Positions 1-10,743 of a DNA stretch of 64,000 nt are shown here, piece after piece. A program made the translations under genes and the position numbers. Below the pieces are notes generated by a model. It had not been told where the DNA came from, did no database searches, and saw only the letters and a list, made by a program, of their open reading frames with translations. Position 1 is the stretch's first letter; every line of letters starts with the position of its first letter. Location of the stretch: the NCBI RefSeq assembly GCF_000336775.1, contig NZ_AOLJ01000012.1, positions 34,030-98,029 on the forward strand, read 5' to 3'. The DNA is from Haloferax gibbonsii ATCC 33959. Its GTDB lineage: Archaea > Halobacteriota > Halobacteria > Halobacteriales > Haloferacaceae.

Positions 1-1010
1 TCGGCGGCCTCGCGGATGAGTTCCCACACCGGCGGATAGACCCGCATCCCCTCCTTGACGACCTGCTCGGTGTAGGTCAGATCGTCGAGGTCGCCGAAGC
101 CGGGGCGCTCGCCGTCGAGGACGGCGTCGAGCTCCTCGCGGAGCGTCGACGCCTGCTCGGGGTTCGTCCCGAGGAGGTGGAGCGTGTAGGTGAGCGCCAG
201 CGCGGTCGTCTCGTGGCCGGCGAGGAGGATGGTCACGAGTTCGTCGCGTATCTGCTCGTCCGACAGGGAATCGCCGTCGTCGTCGCGGAACGTCAACAGG
301 AGCGAGACGACGTCGTTGGCCTCGGGGTCGGGGTCGTCGTCGCGGTGCTCGGTCACGATGCGGCCGACGACCTCGGTGAGGTCGTCCAGCGCCTGCTGAT
401 ACCGACGGTTGCGCGGAGTGGGGACCCACCGCGGCACGTCCACCGGGCGCTTCATCGAGGTCGACGAGTAGTCCATGACGGTTTCGAGGGCGTCGCCGAC
501 GGCGGACTCCTCCTCGCGGATGTCCACGTCGAACAGCGTCTTCGCGGCGATTTCGACGGTGAGGCTCATCATGTCCTCGTGGATGTCGCGTGTCTCGCCG
601 TCCTCCCACGACGACAGCATGCGCTCCGTGTAGTCGACCATCACCTCGCTGTAGCGCCGGAGCATCTGCGGGAGGAACGCCGGCTGCATCAGGTGGCGCT
701 GCTGCCGCCAGAACTCGCCCTCGCTCGTGAGCAGGCCGTCGCCGAGGACCGTCCCGAGCGATTCCTGAAACAGCTCGCCTTTGATATACCGCTGGTTCTC
801 CTGTACGAGGACGTGCTCGACGAGTTCGGGGTCGCTCAGCTGGTAAAACGAGATGCCGCCGATGTCGTACTCGGCGACCGGACCGTACTCGCGGGCGACC
901 TCGGTGACGAACGCGAGCGGGTCGTCCGCGTACCGAAGGGTGTGGTGGACCACGGGCTTCGACGGGGGACTCGGCGGTCGTTCTCGACCGCCTTGCGTCG
1001 CTTCTGACAT
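1..1010 (-). CDS. Cytochrome P450 (partial, C-terminus outside window)
   Basis: Heme monooxygenase of the P450 superfamily. The 336 visible residues begin at an ATG (1008-1010) and run off the left edge. The C-helix motif WRQQR (101-105), the I-helix oxygen-activation motif AGHETT (264-269) and the K-helix ExxR (E320-R323) are all present; the heme-binding Cys loop lies beyond the edge. No signal peptide or membrane anchor is seen, so it should be a soluble cytoplasmic enzyme. A TATA-like GATATAAAG sits upstream near 1068. The substrate cannot be inferred. The family call is secure. Confidence 0.93.
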   Translation of the reverse strand, partial: MSEATQGGRERPPSPPSKPVVHHTLRYADDPLAFVTEVAREYGPVAEYDIGGISFYQLSDPELVEHVLVQENQRYIKGELFQESLGTVLGDGLLTSEGEFWRQQRHLMQPAFLPQMLRRYSEVMVDYTERMLSSWEDGETRDIHEDMMSLTVEIAAKTLFDVDIREEESAVGDALETVMDYSSTSMKRPVDVPRWVPTPRNRRYQQALDDLTEVVGRIVTEHRDDDPDPEANDVVSLLLTFRDDDGDSLSDEQIRDELVTILLAGHETTALALTYTLHLLGTNPEQASTLREELDAVLDGERPGFGDLDDLTYTEQVVKEGMRVYPPVWELIREAA

Positions 1011-1109
1011 GGATGAAGCTACGGGCGGAACCGGGATGGCGCTACTGCCGATGCCGGCCGGCCCTTTATATCGTGGTCCACCAAGTCGGCGACGCGACGC
1101 CGGCGGCCG

Positions 1110-1763
1110 TCACCCGAGCCGGTTCATCACGCGCGATTCGACCTTCCGGAGGTGTTCCGAGACGGTGCTCTGCGAGCAGCCGAGTTCGGCGGCGAGTTCC
1201 TCGACCGACACCCGACGCGGGATGTCGTAGTAGCCGCGCTCGACGGCGGCCTCGAGGACTTCGCGCTGGCGGGCGGTGAGGTCCGCGCGGACGCCGCCGC
1301 GGACCGGTTCGTAGTCCGAGAGGCCGTCCACGCAGAACGCGTCGGTGAGCGAGTCGGGCAGCGACGCGACCGCGCCCGAGAGCTGCGCGTGGCTCCCGAG
1401 GACGTTGACGACGACGCCCTCGCGGGTGAGCCGAATCGGCGTGTCGAGAAGCAGGTCGTGTTCGTCCACGAGTTCGAGGAGGCGGCGCACGTCGTCGTCG
1501 GGGACGAGATGAACGTGGCAGACGACGCCGCCGTCGGCCGTCTCGCCCGCGTCGAAATCGACGATATCGGGGTGGTCGGCCAGCCGCGCCTCGATGTCCG
1601 GCGGCGCGTCTTCGAGGACGCAGAGTTCGACCACGGTTCCGTCGGGCCGGAGCCGCAGGTCGCGAAGCTCCCCGCGCGGGTGTCGGCCGTCGACCGCGAA
1701 CACGTCGTACGGGCTCCCGAACGGGTTCTCGTCGGCGTCGAAGTGGGCCCGGAGACACTTCAT
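1110..1763 (-). CDS. HTH-10 (bacterio-opsin activator-type) transcriptional regulator
   Basis: 217-aa haloarchaeal regulator. The last ~55 residues carry the HTH-10 signature: LTARQREVLEAAVERGYYDIPR, then VEELAAELGCSQSTVSEHLRK, which is a sigma-70 region 4-like helix-turn-helix. The first ~150 residues form the alpha/beta input domain typical of Bat-type proteins; what they sense is unknown. It is divergent from metY across a 170-bp intergenic region. It lies just downstream of the P450 gene on the same strand, so it may control either neighbour. A GGAGG ribosome-binding site lies just before the start. Function beyond transcription control is not known. Confidence 0.88.
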   Translation of the reverse strand: MKCLRAHFDADENPFGSPYDVFAVDGRHPRGELRDLRLRPDGTVVELCVLEDAPPDIEARLADHPDIVDFDAGETADGGVVCHVHLVPDDDVRRLLELVDEHDLLLDTPIRLTREGVVVNVLGSHAQLSGAVASLPDSLTDAFCVDGLSDYEPVRGGVRADLTARQREVLEAAVERGYYDIPRRVSVEELAAELGCSQSTVSEHLRKVESRVMNRLG

Positions 1764-1933
1764 GCGTTACATCCTCCCTCGCGCCGCCGAGGTATGCAAG
1801 TTACTCTCCGACGCGGACCGTCCCGTTCCCCCGCGCTCTCCTCCGGACCGGCCGCCGCTCCCCGACCGCAACCACGGGCAACGCTTGCCGTAACTGACGG
1901 TTATTCCTCTGTCGAAGATTATGCACCTCATAC

Positions 1934-3253
1934 ATGAATCGAGGCTTCCGCACGCTCGGCCTCCACGCCGGACAGGACCCGGACCCGGCGACAGGGGCCC
2001 GCGCCCCGCCGCTCTATCAGACCACGTCGTACGTCTTCGACGACGCGGACCACGCCGCGGACCTGTACGCCCTCGAAGCCGACGGCGACGTCTACTCCCG
2101 CATCTCCAACCCGACGACCCGCATCCTCGAACGCCGCCTCGCCGCCCTCGAATCGGGCGTCGACGCGGTCGCCACCGCCTCCGGGATGGGCGCGCTCGAC
2201 GCGCTCACGACCGTCCTCGCGTCGGTCGGCGACAACGTCGTCCTCTCGGAGGACATGTACGGCGGCACGGCCTCGTACTTCTCGAAGACCGCCGTCAGGC
2301 GCGGCGTCGAATCTCGGACCGTCGAGACGCTCGACGTGGACGCCTACGAGGACGCCATCGACGAGGACACCGCCTTCGTCCACGTCGAGACGGTGGCGAA
2401 CCCCTCGCTGAAGACGCCGGACTTCGAGGCCATCGCCGAGGTCGCCCACGAGAACCGCGTCCCGCTCGTCGTTGACAACACGTTCGCCACGCCCGCGCTC
2501 TGTCGCCCCATCGAACACGGCGCGGACATCGTCTGGGAGTCGACGACGAAGTGGCTCCACGGCTCCGGCACGACCGTCGGCGGCGTCGTCGTCGACGGCG
2601 GCACCTTCCCGTGGGACGCGGCCGACTACGACGAGCTCTCCGGCGAGAACCCCGCCTTCGGCGTCGATTTCGTCGAGCGGTTCGGCGAGCGCGCCTTCGC
2701 CGAGGCCGTCCGCCAGCGCGCCGTCCGGAGCACCGGCAGTTGCCAGTCGCCGTTCGACGCCTGGCAGACGCTTCAGGGCGTCGAGACGCTCGCGCTCCGG
2801 ATGCGCGCCCACTGCGAGAACGCCCGGCAGGTCGCCGAGTTCCTCCGCGACCGCGACGGCGTCGCGTGGGTCACCTACCCCGGCTTCGAGGACCACGAGA
2901 CCCACGACCTCGCCTCGGAGTACCTGCAGGGCGGCTACGCCGGCATGGTCACCTTCGGCCTCGACGGCGCGGACGACGAGGCGGCCTACGGAGCCGCCAA
3001 GACCGTCTGCGAGTCGGTCGACCTCGTGAGCTTCCTCGCCAACATCGGCGACGCGAAGACGCTTCTCATCCACCCCGCGTCGACCACGCACGCCCAGCTC
3101 TCGATGGACGAACAGCGCGCCGCGGGCGTCGCGCCCGACATGCTCCGACTGTCGGTCGGCATCGAGGACGCCGCCGACATCATCGCCGACCTCGACCAGG
3201 CAATCGAACACGCCCTGCGTCAGCAGGCCGACGGGGGGTCGGAGGAGCCATGA
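1934..3253 (+). CDS. metY: O-acetylhomoserine sulfhydrylase / aminocarboxypropyltransferase
   Basis: PLP enzyme of the Cys/Met-metabolism family, 439 aa. It probably condenses O-acetylhomoserine with sulfide to give homocysteine in methionine synthesis. The PLP lysine is K206 in [12 protein letters not shown], the ring-stacking region is SGMGALDA (83-90), and DNTFATP (181-187) supplies the Asp that contacts the pyridine nitrogen. It overlaps the downstream metX by 4 nt (ATGA), so the two are cotranscribed and probably coupled in translation. A TATA-like GTTATT about 30 nt before the ATG suggests a nearly leaderless mRNA. A second paralogue follows metX. Confidence 0.93.
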   Translation: MNRGFRTLGLHAGQDPDPATGARAPPLYQTTSYVFDDADHAADLYALEADGDVYSRISNPTTRILERRLAALESGVDAVATASGMGALDALTTVLASVGDNVVLSEDMYGGTASYFSKTAVRRGVESRTVETLDVDAYEDAIDEDTAFVHVETVANPSLKTPDFEAIAEVAHENRVPLVVDNTFATPALCRPIEHGADIVWESTTKWLHGSGTTVGGVVVDGGTFPWDAADYDELSGENPAFGVDFVERFGERAFAEAVRQRAVRSTGSCQSPFDAWQTLQGVETLALRMRAHCENARQVAEFLRDRDGVAWVTYPGFEDHETHDLASEYLQGGYAGMVTFGLDGADDEAAYGAAKTVCESVDLVSFLANIGDAKTLLIHPASTTHAQLSMDEQRAAGVAPDMLRLSVGIEDAADIIADLDQAIEHALRQQADGGSEEP

Positions 3254-4497
3254 GCCGCACGCGAACCACGCCCGGTCGCCGGGTCGAATCCGACGTGGTC
3301 GACATCGGCGAACACGAGTTCGAGTCGGGCGAGATACTGCCCGACCTGCAGGTCGCCTACGAGGCCTACGGCGAGTTCGACGGGCAGAACGCGGTCCTCG
3401 TCTGTCACGGTCTCACCGGGAGCCAGCACGTCGCCGGCCACGGCACCGAGTCGGGCGTCTCCGGGCAGGCCCGCGCGTGGTGGGGCGACATCGTCGGACC
3501 GGGCAAGGCGCTCGACACCAACGACTACTACGTCATCTGCGTGAACGTCCCGGGGTCGTGTTACGGCACGAGCGGCCCGGCGAGCGAGGGTCCCGACGGC
3601 GAGCCGTGGGGCACGGACTTCCCGCCGGTCACCGTCCACGACTGGACCCGCGCCCAGCGCCGCCTGCTCGACCACCTCGGCGTCGGCCGCCTCCACGCCG
3701 TCGTCGGCGGCTCCGTCGGCGGCATGAACGCCCTCGACTGGGCCGTGCAGTTCCCCGACGACGTGGAGCGCCTCGCCGTCGTCGCCTCGGCGGCCCGCCT
3801 CGATTCGCAGTGCCTCGGCATCGACGCCGTCGCCCGCCGCGCCATCACCTCGGACCCGAACTGGAACGGCGGCGACTACTACGGCGAGGACCGCGCCTCG
3901 CCCGACGCGGGCCTCGGACTCGCCCGCCAACTCGGCCACCTGATGTACCTCTCGAAGGACTCGATGGAGCGCAAGTTCGGCCGGCGCTCCGCGGGCCGCG
4001 GCGACCGCGGCGACGCCTTCCCGTCGGACCCCGCGGCCGCGTTCTTCCCGTACCGCGAGGTCGAGTCCTACCTCGACTACCAGGCCGAGAAGTTCGCCGA
4101 GCGCTTCGACGCCAACTCGTACCTGTACCTCACGCGCGCCATGGACGACTTCGACCTCTCGGAGGGTTACGAGTCCGACGCGGCCGCCCTCGCCGCCTTC
4201 GAGGGCGAGTCGCTCCTCGTCTCCTTCACCGGCGACTGGCACTTCACGACCGAGCAGTCGGAGTCGCTGGCGGGCGCGTTCCGCCGCGTCGACGCGCCGG
4301 TCGCCCACCACGTCGTCGAGTCCGACCACGGCCACGACGCCTTCCTCGTCGAACCCGAGAAGGTCGGGCCGCCGCTCGGCGACTTCGTCGACGAGGGCGT
4401 CGCGGGCCGCGCCGTGACCGACACCGCGACCGACGGCGGCGAACCCGACGAGGAGAAGGACTTCGCACCGGTTCACTCCTCTTTGTTCTCGCGCTGA
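3250..4497 (+). CDS. metX: Homoserine O-acetyltransferase
   Basis: Alpha/beta-hydrolase-fold acyltransferase, 415 aa, which acetylates homoserine to make the substrate of the flanking MetY enzymes. The nucleophile elbow is GGSVGGM with S155. The Asp and His of the triad lie in FTGDWHF and [14 protein letters not shown] near the C-terminus. The ATG at 3250 is chosen because it overlaps the metY stop (ATGA); the reading frame stays open far upstream but that region is metY coding. Acetyl rather than succinyl specificity is inferred from the MetX family and the MetY neighbours. Confidence 0.93.
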   Translation: MSRTRTTPGRRVESDVVDIGEHEFESGEILPDLQVAYEAYGEFDGQNAVLVCHGLTGSQHVAGHGTESGVSGQARAWWGDIVGPGKALDTNDYYVICVNVPGSCYGTSGPASEGPDGEPWGTDFPPVTVHDWTRAQRRLLDHLGVGRLHAVVGGSVGGMNALDWAVQFPDDVERLAVVASAARLDSQCLGIDAVARRAITSDPNWNGGDYYGEDRASPDAGLGLARQLGHLMYLSKDSMERKFGRRSAGRGDRGDAFPSDPAAAFFPYREVESYLDYQAEKFAERFDANSYLYLTRAMDDFDLSEGYESDAAALAAFEGESLLVSFTGDWHFTTEQSESLAGAFRRVDAPVAHHVVESDHGHDAFLVEPEKVGPPLGDFVDEGVAGRAVTDTATDGGEPDEEKDFAPVHSSLFSR

Positions 4498-4623
4498 CGG
4501 TCCGGCCGTCGTCCCGCCTGCTGCCCGGCAGTCTTCCTCTTTCGCGTCGGTCCCGCGTCGCAGAAGCCGGCGGGAATTGCGACCGACACCCCGCTTTACC
4601 CCCGTTCGATTCGACGTTCGGGT

Positions 4624-5916
<1,293 letters not shown>

Positions 5917-6020
5917 ACTGAGGGCGCTCCCCTCGGGCGAGTCGTTTCCGGCCGCCGCGTCGGCGGACTGGCCGACCACCGACCGCCGTTCCTTTTATTC
6001 CCGCGCCAGTAGGTACCTCC

Positions 6021-7181
6021 GTGGTAGAAGCACTCCTCTTCGTCGGTTTCCTGGTGGCAGTGTTCGTCGGGTTCAACATCGGCGGCTCGTCCACGGGGGT
6101 CGCCTTCGGTCCCGCGGTCGGGAGCGGTGTGCTCGGCAAACTCGCCGCAGCGGCCCTGATGACGGGGTTCGCGCTCCTCGGCGGGTGGACGCTCGGGAGG
6201 GAGGTCGTCGCCAAGATGGGCGGCGAAATCGTCCCGCAAAGCGAGTTCACCCTCGCGGCGAGCGTCGCCGTCCTCTTTTTCGTCGGCCTCGCGCTGTTGG
6301 TCTCTAACACCTTCGGCGTCCCCGCCTCCACGTCGATGACGGCGGTCGGGGCCATCGCGGGCCTCGGCCTCGCCAACGGGTCGCTCGACTCCGGCGTGAT
6401 GCTCGAAATCATCTCGTGGTGGATCGTCGCGCCCGTCATCGCCTTCTGGATCTGCGCGGTCATCGGGCGGTACATCTACCCGTATCTCGACGCGTGGCTC
6501 AAACTCGACCAGAGCCCCGGCGCCCTCGTCAGGCTCGACCGCGACGGCGGCGTTCCGCGACCGCGACTCGGGCCGAACACGACGTACCGCGAGTTCGGAA
6601 GCACCGTCCTCGTCGTCGTCGTCGCCTGTTACATGGCGTTCTCCGCGGGCGCGTCGAACGTCGCCAACGCGGTCGCCCCGCTCGTCGGCAACGGCGCGCT
6701 CGAGATGAACACGGGCATCCTCATCGCCGGCGGCGCCATCGGGCTCGGCGCGTTCACCATCGCCCGTCGGACGCTCGACACCGTCGGCAACGACCTCACG
6801 CAGTTGCCCATCCTCGCGGCGCTCATCGTCGAGACGGTGAGCGCGTCGCTCATCTCCTTCCTGTCGGCCATCGGTATCCCCGCCAGCCTCGCCGTGAGCG
6901 CGACGATGTGCATCGTCGGCCTCGGCTGGGGACGTGCGACCCGAACCGTCACTCTCGGCGAGGCCCTGAGCGGCGGCGAGGCCCCGCAGGTATCGGTCAA
7001 CGCACTCACCGTCGAGCGCGAGGACGAGGTGCCGAAGATGGGCGAGGAAGCGCCCGACGAACTCTCCGCGCAGGACCTGTTCGACCCCGGCACGACCGGG
7101 CGGGTCATCTTCTTCTGGATGCTCACGCCCTCGCTTTCGGCCCTCGCGTCGTACGCGCTGTTCTCCGCTGGCGTTATCTGA
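6021..7181 (+). CDS. PiT-family inorganic phosphate transporter
   Basis: 386-aa integral membrane protein with about 10 hydrophobic segments, predicted to import phosphate with a cation (PiT/Pho-4 family). The two family repeats are visible: N-terminal VGFNIGGSSTGVAFGPAVGS and a second SAGASNVANAVAPLVGNG near residue 210. The first copy lacks the usual GANDVANA wording. Translation starts with GTG; a TATA-like CCTTTTATTCC about 26 nt before it supports a leaderless start there. A hydrophilic loop precedes the last transmembrane segment. Adjacent genes give no regulatory clue. Confidence 0.9.
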   Translation: MVEALLFVGFLVAVFVGFNIGGSSTGVAFGPAVGSGVLGKLAAAALMTGFALLGGWTLGREVVAKMGGEIVPQSEFTLAASVAVLFFVGLALLVSNTFGVPASTSMTAVGAIAGLGLANGSLDSGVMLEIISWWIVAPVIAFWICAVIGRYIYPYLDAWLKLDQSPGALVRLDRDGGVPRPRLGPNTTYREFGSTVLVVVVACYMAFSAGASNVANAVAPLVGNGALEMNTGILIAGGAIGLGAFTIARRTLDTVGNDLTQLPILAALIVETVSASLISFLSAIGIPASLAVSATMCIVGLGWGRATRTVTLGEALSGGEAPQVSVNALTVEREDEVPKMGEEAPDELSAQDLFDPGTTGRVIFFWMLTPSLSALASYALFSAGVI

Positions 7182-7321
7182 AGCGTTCAATCGCCGCGTC
7201 CGTCAATCCGGAACTATCACGGTCAACAATGTAACAAACGGGCGGCCGCCGCCGCGGCGCGGGTCGAATTCGGCGCACGGAACAGCAAAGTCTAATGGGG
7301 TGGCCTTCGAATCCTCTGTCG

Positions 7322-7711
7322 ATGCCCACGGTAACCTACCTCAACTACGAAGTTCTCGACGACAACGGCTGGGACCTCGACGACGACGACCTCTTCGAGC
7401 AGGCCGCGGACGCCGGTCTCGACGCCGAAGACTACGGTGAGATGGAAGTCAACCAGGGCGAGTACATCCTGGAAGCCGCCGAGGCCCAGGGCTACGACTG
7501 GCCCTTCAGCTGCCGCGCAGGTGCCTGTGCGAACTGTGCGTCCATCCTGAAGGAGGGCGAAATCGAGATGGACATGCAGCAGATTCTCTCCGACGAGGAG
7601 GTCAACGACAAGAACGTCCGTCTCACCTGCATCGGTTCGCCGGTCGAGGACGAGGTCAAGATCGTCTACAACGCGAAGCACCTCGACTACCTGCAGAACC
7701 GCGTCATCTAA
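7322..7711 (+). CDS. Halobacterial-type 2Fe-2S ferredoxin
   Basis: 129-aa soluble electron carrier. The plant-type cluster loop CRAGACANC plus a distal Cys in RLTCIGSP supply the four cluster ligands, and the acidic N-terminal insertion ([18 protein letters not shown]) is the hallmark of haloarchaeal ferredoxins. Its usual role is electron acceptor of 2-oxoacid:ferredoxin oxidoreductases and donor to other reductases. I start at the ATG giving [10 protein letters not shown], which matches the conserved N-terminus, rather than an in-frame ATG nine codons upstream. A TATA-like AAAGTCTAAT lies about 30 nt upstream. Confidence 0.96.
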   Translation: MPTVTYLNYEVLDDNGWDLDDDDLFEQAADAGLDAEDYGEMEVNQGEYILEAAEAQGYDWPFSCRAGACANCASILKEGEIEMDMQQILSDEEVNDKNVRLTCIGSPVEDEVKIVYNAKHLDYLQNRVI

Positions 7712-7832
7712 GGCGCTATCCCGAACATTTCTTTCGACGCGTCGCACCCGTGACCGACGGGTACGCCGTTTCCGCCCCCGTCCGAGCCGAGAGGCCGACA
7801 GCGATTTGTCCCGCCGACCGGTCGCTCCACCC

Positions 7833-8774
7833 GTGTCGAGAGTCACGACCGTCGTCCGCGAACTCCGCCCCGACGATTCGCTCCCGAGCGAAGCGACCGA
7901 ACTCGGTCGACTCGGGCTCTTTCTCGCCTGTCTCACGGTGGCGAGCGCGGCCAGCTACTGGGTCGCGCTCAGGCTCCGCGGCGTCCCGATAGTCGGCACG
8001 CTCGCGTCCCCGAACGTCGCCGGCCTCGCGGTTCCGACGCTGGTCTACGCGCGCCATCGCGGCGTCTCGCTCTCGTTCGGGCTTCCCGGGCGCTCCCGAC
8101 TCGCCGACGCGGCGGCGACGGTTCTCGCTCCCGCGCTCGCCGTCGTCGCGACGAGCGTTGTCTTCGCGGCCGGGTTCGACGCCTCGCTCGCCGCGCTCCT
8201 CGGGTGGACGTACCACCCGGAAGCGTCGGTCGCGACGGCGGCGGTTCGGACCGCCGAAGACGCGGCACTCGCCGGCCTCGGGTTCGGGATTCTCGTCGCG
8301 GCGGTGTTCGACCTCGCCTCGTCGCGGGTCGGACTCTCGTCCGCGCGCGCCGTCGCTGCGACGGCCGCGCTCGCGACGTTCTTTCGTTCGGTGCTCCGCG
8401 ACGCCGCCTTCACGCTCGTCGTCTTCCCGAAACCCTGGCGGGTCGGCGTCGTCTCGCTTCTCCTCGTCGCCGCCGTCTGCGGCTGTGTCGCGGTCGGCGT
8501 GACGTATCGGAGCGCGGCCGAGCGGTCGATTCGACCCCTCTCGCGCCCGACGCTCGCTCCCGCGTTCGCCTTCGGACTGCTCGCCGTGGCCGCGCTCGGA
8601 ACCGTCTTCGCCGACGTTCCCGGCAGCGTCGAACACGCCCTGTGGGCGCTCGCGTTCGGCGTGGCCGCCCTCGGCTTCGGCCGCTCGAAGTCGGCGTGGG
8701 TTCCCGCGGCCGCGATGGCACTGTTCTCGCTTTCGATTCGGCTCGTCGGCTTCGTCGAACTCGCGTTGTTCTGA
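7833..8774 (+). CDS. Polytopic membrane protein of unknown function
   Basis: About 313 aa, Ala/Val/Leu-rich, with roughly seven or eight hydrophobic segments and short charged loops, so it is an integral membrane protein. I recognise no catalytic motif. Its layout is loosely like CPBP-type membrane proteases, but the EExxxR/HxxxH motifs are not evident. The GTG at 7833 (MSRVTTVVRELRPDD) is preferred over an in-frame TTG at 7806. It is followed 73 bp later by the prepilin peptidase gene on the same strand. No function is proposed. Confidence 0.7.
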   Translation: MSRVTTVVRELRPDDSLPSEATELGRLGLFLACLTVASAASYWVALRLRGVPIVGTLASPNVAGLAVPTLVYARHRGVSLSFGLPGRSRLADAAATVLAPALAVVATSVVFAAGFDASLAALLGWTYHPEASVATAAVRTAEDAALAGLGFGILVAAVFDLASSRVGLSSARAVAATAALATFFRSVLRDAAFTLVVFPKPWRVGVVSLLLVAAVCGCVAVGVTYRSAAERSIRPLSRPTLAPAFAFGLLAVAALGTVFADVPGSVEHALWALAFGVAALGFGRSKSAWVPAAAMALFSLSIRLVGFVELALF

Positions 8775-8847
8775 CCCGCCGCCGGGGTCGGTTTCAGGAT
8801 TGATACCCGTCCCGAACACCTAACTCCCCTGCCCCCAGTCTGCGGGT

Positions 8848-9900
8848 ATGTTCGGTATCGGAACGCTCCCCGACCTCCTGCGGTTGGTGGTGCTCCCCGT
8901 CCTCGCGTGGACCGCGGTACGCGACGTCCGCACGCGGCGCGTCCCCAACGTCGTCTGGTATCCGCTCGCGGCGCTGGGGCTCGTCCTGCTCGCGTGGGAA
9001 CTCCTCGGCCACCTGCCGCCGGAGACGGTGCTCGACCGGCTGTACCTGATTCGCGTCGGCGTGAGCGTCTGTTTCGTCGTCCCGCTTTCGTACCTGTTCT
9101 GGCGGCTCGGCGGCTTCGGCGGCGCGGACGCGAAGGCGCTCATGGTGTTCGCCGTCCTGCTCCCGACGTTCCCCAGTTACGTCGTCGCCGGGACGGAGTT
9201 TCCGCTCGCCGCCACCCGCCTCGGCGTCTTCTCGATGACGATTCTCACGAACACGGTCATCGTCGGCCTCGCCTACCCGCTGTTCCTCGCCGCCAGGAAC
9301 CTCGCCGACGGCGAGTTCGAGTTCCCCATCTCGTTCGTCGGCCGCCGCGTCTCCGTGGGGTCGCTCTCGGCGGCCCACGGCCGCCTGTTCGAGTCGCCCG
9401 AGGGAATCACGCGGAACGGACTGGACCTCGACGCGCTCCGGATGTACCTCCGCTGGCGCGGCCTCACGCTCGCGGACCTGCGTTCGGACCCGGACGCCCT
9501 CCGCGACCCCGACAGCATCGGCGAGACGTTCGACCCGACGGACGGCGCGGTCCACCGCGCGGCAACCGACGGCGGCGCGTCGCCCGACCTCGACGACGAG
9601 GATGCGGTAGACGGCGATACCGCGGCTGCCGGCGCTGGAGGCGACACCGCCGCAGCCGACGCGGACGCGTCGTTCGACGACCCGTGGGGCGCGGCCCGCT
9701 TCCTCGACAGCATCGAGGGCACCGCCTACGGCACCTCGCCCGAGAAACTCCGCGGCGGACTGGAACTCGTGACGACTCGCGAGTCGGTGTGGATTTCGCC
9801 GGGCATCCCGTTTCTCGTCCCCATGTTCGTCGGTCTCGTCGTTGCGTTCGTCTACGGCGACATCCTCTTCGGCGTCCTCGGCGCGCTCGGTATCGTCTGA
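8848..9900 (+). CDS. pibD: A24-family prepilin/preflagellin peptidase
   Basis: 350-aa membrane aspartyl protease that cleaves class III signal peptides of pilins and archaellins. The first catalytic Asp is D26 in VRDVRTRRVPN and the second is D94 in FGGADAKAL, the Gly-x-hydrophobic-Asp form of the GxGD motif. Hydrophobic segments flank both sites. A long hydrophilic, acidic cytoplasmic region (about residues 155-310, with an Asp/Ala/Gly-rich stretch around 240-285) precedes a final transmembrane segment. That region is longer than in bacterial PilD and typical of haloarchaeal PibD. No pilin genes are adjacent, so it probably serves dispersed substrates. Confidence 0.88.
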   Translation: MFGIGTLPDLLRLVVLPVLAWTAVRDVRTRRVPNVVWYPLAALGLVLLAWELLGHLPPETVLDRLYLIRVGVSVCFVVPLSYLFWRLGGFGGADAKALMVFAVLLPTFPSYVVAGTEFPLAATRLGVFSMTILTNTVIVGLAYPLFLAARNLADGEFEFPISFVGRRVSVGSLSAAHGRLFESPEGITRNGLDLDALRMYLRWRGLTLADLRSDPDALRDPDSIGETFDPTDGAVHRAATDGGASPDLDDEDAVDGDTAAAGAGGDTAAADADASFDDPWGAARFLDSIEGTAYGTSPEKLRGGLELVTTRESVWISPGIPFLVPMFVGLVVAFVYGDILFGVLGALGIV

Positions 9901-9978
9901 GCACGCGGGGGAGAGTCGGGCGTCGTTTCCGCGCGGCGACGCACAAGAGATAACCCCGGCCACCGCGTGACCCGAATC

Positions 9979-10347
9979 ATGACCGTCGATGTCGACTTCG
10001 GCGAGGACGGCCTCGTCCCCGCCGTGGCGCAGGACGCCGACTCCGGAGAGGTGCTCATGCTGGCGTACGTCTCGCCCGAGGCGCTCGACCGAACCGTCGA
10101 GACGGGCCGGGCGCACTACTACTCGCGGAGCCGCGACGAACTCTGGGAGAAAGGGGCTTCGAGCGGCCACACACAGGAGATTCGGGAGGTCCGCGTCGAC
10201 TGCGATGCGGACACCCTGCTGTACCTCGTCGACCAGAACGTCGGCGCGTGCCACACCGGCCACCGGTCGTGTTTCTACCGCACCGTCGAGGGCGAGAACG
10301 TCGGCGAGCGCGTCTTCGACCCCGACGCGGTCTACGACGACGAGTGA
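9979..10347 (+). CDS. hisI: Phosphoribosyl-AMP cyclohydrolase
   Basis: 122-aa stand-alone HisI, third step of histidine synthesis (opening of the adenine ring of PR-AMP). Diagnostic segments are [33 protein letters not shown] and the zinc-binding region [13 protein letters not shown]...[12 protein letters not shown]. The HisE pyrophosphohydrolase domain is absent, so that activity must be encoded elsewhere. ATG 9979 is preferred to the in-frame GTG at 9967. It is one of three his genes scattered within 4 kb, not a compact operon. Confidence 0.95.
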   Translation: MTVDVDFGEDGLVPAVAQDADSGEVLMLAYVSPEALDRTVETGRAHYYSRSRDELWEKGASSGHTQEIREVRVDCDADTLLYLVDQNVGACHTGHRSCFYRTVEGENVGERVFDPDAVYDDE

Positions 10348-10446
10348 CCGATGCGAGCCGACCGATGACGGGCGCGACCGCTCCGCCGACCGTCGCCACG
10401 ACCGCGACCGACGGGTCGACCGACCGATGACCGCGGTCGCCGGCCG

Positions 10447-10698
10447 ATGCTGAACGTCAATCCGGTTTCCGTGGTCGCCATCGTCGTGGGGCTGGGCTGT
10501 TTCGCCCTCGGCGGCCGGCTGCTCAAGAGCGCCGCGGCCGCCCGTCGGGTCGCCCGCTCCGACGACCCGGAGTTCGTCCTCGACCCGACCCGCGAGGACC
10601 CGCCGGACGACGAACTCGGCGGCGACGACCTCGAACGCGGCTTCATGCTGTTGGTGTTCGGCGCGCTGGCGCTCCTGTTCGCGGCGATTAGCCTGTGA
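10447..10698 (+). CDS. Small two-helix membrane protein, unknown function
   Basis: 83 aa with an N-terminal hydrophobic helix (about residues 6-24), a central acidic stretch rich in Asp/Pro (RSDDPEFVLDPTREDPPDDE) and a C-terminal hydrophobic helix ending at the stop. The pattern predicts a hairpin membrane protein with the acidic loop on one side. It sits between hisI and the convergent mutase gene. I do not recognise the family. Codon use and acidic composition match the surrounding real genes. Confidence 0.65.
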   Translation: MLNVNPVSVVAIVVGLGCFALGGRLLKSAAAARRVARSDDPEFVLDPTREDPPDDELGGDDLERGFMLLVFGALALLFAAISL

Positions 10699-10743
10699 GC
10701 GGCGCGCGAAAAGAGACTCCTTCTCCCCGGTGCTATCGCCGAG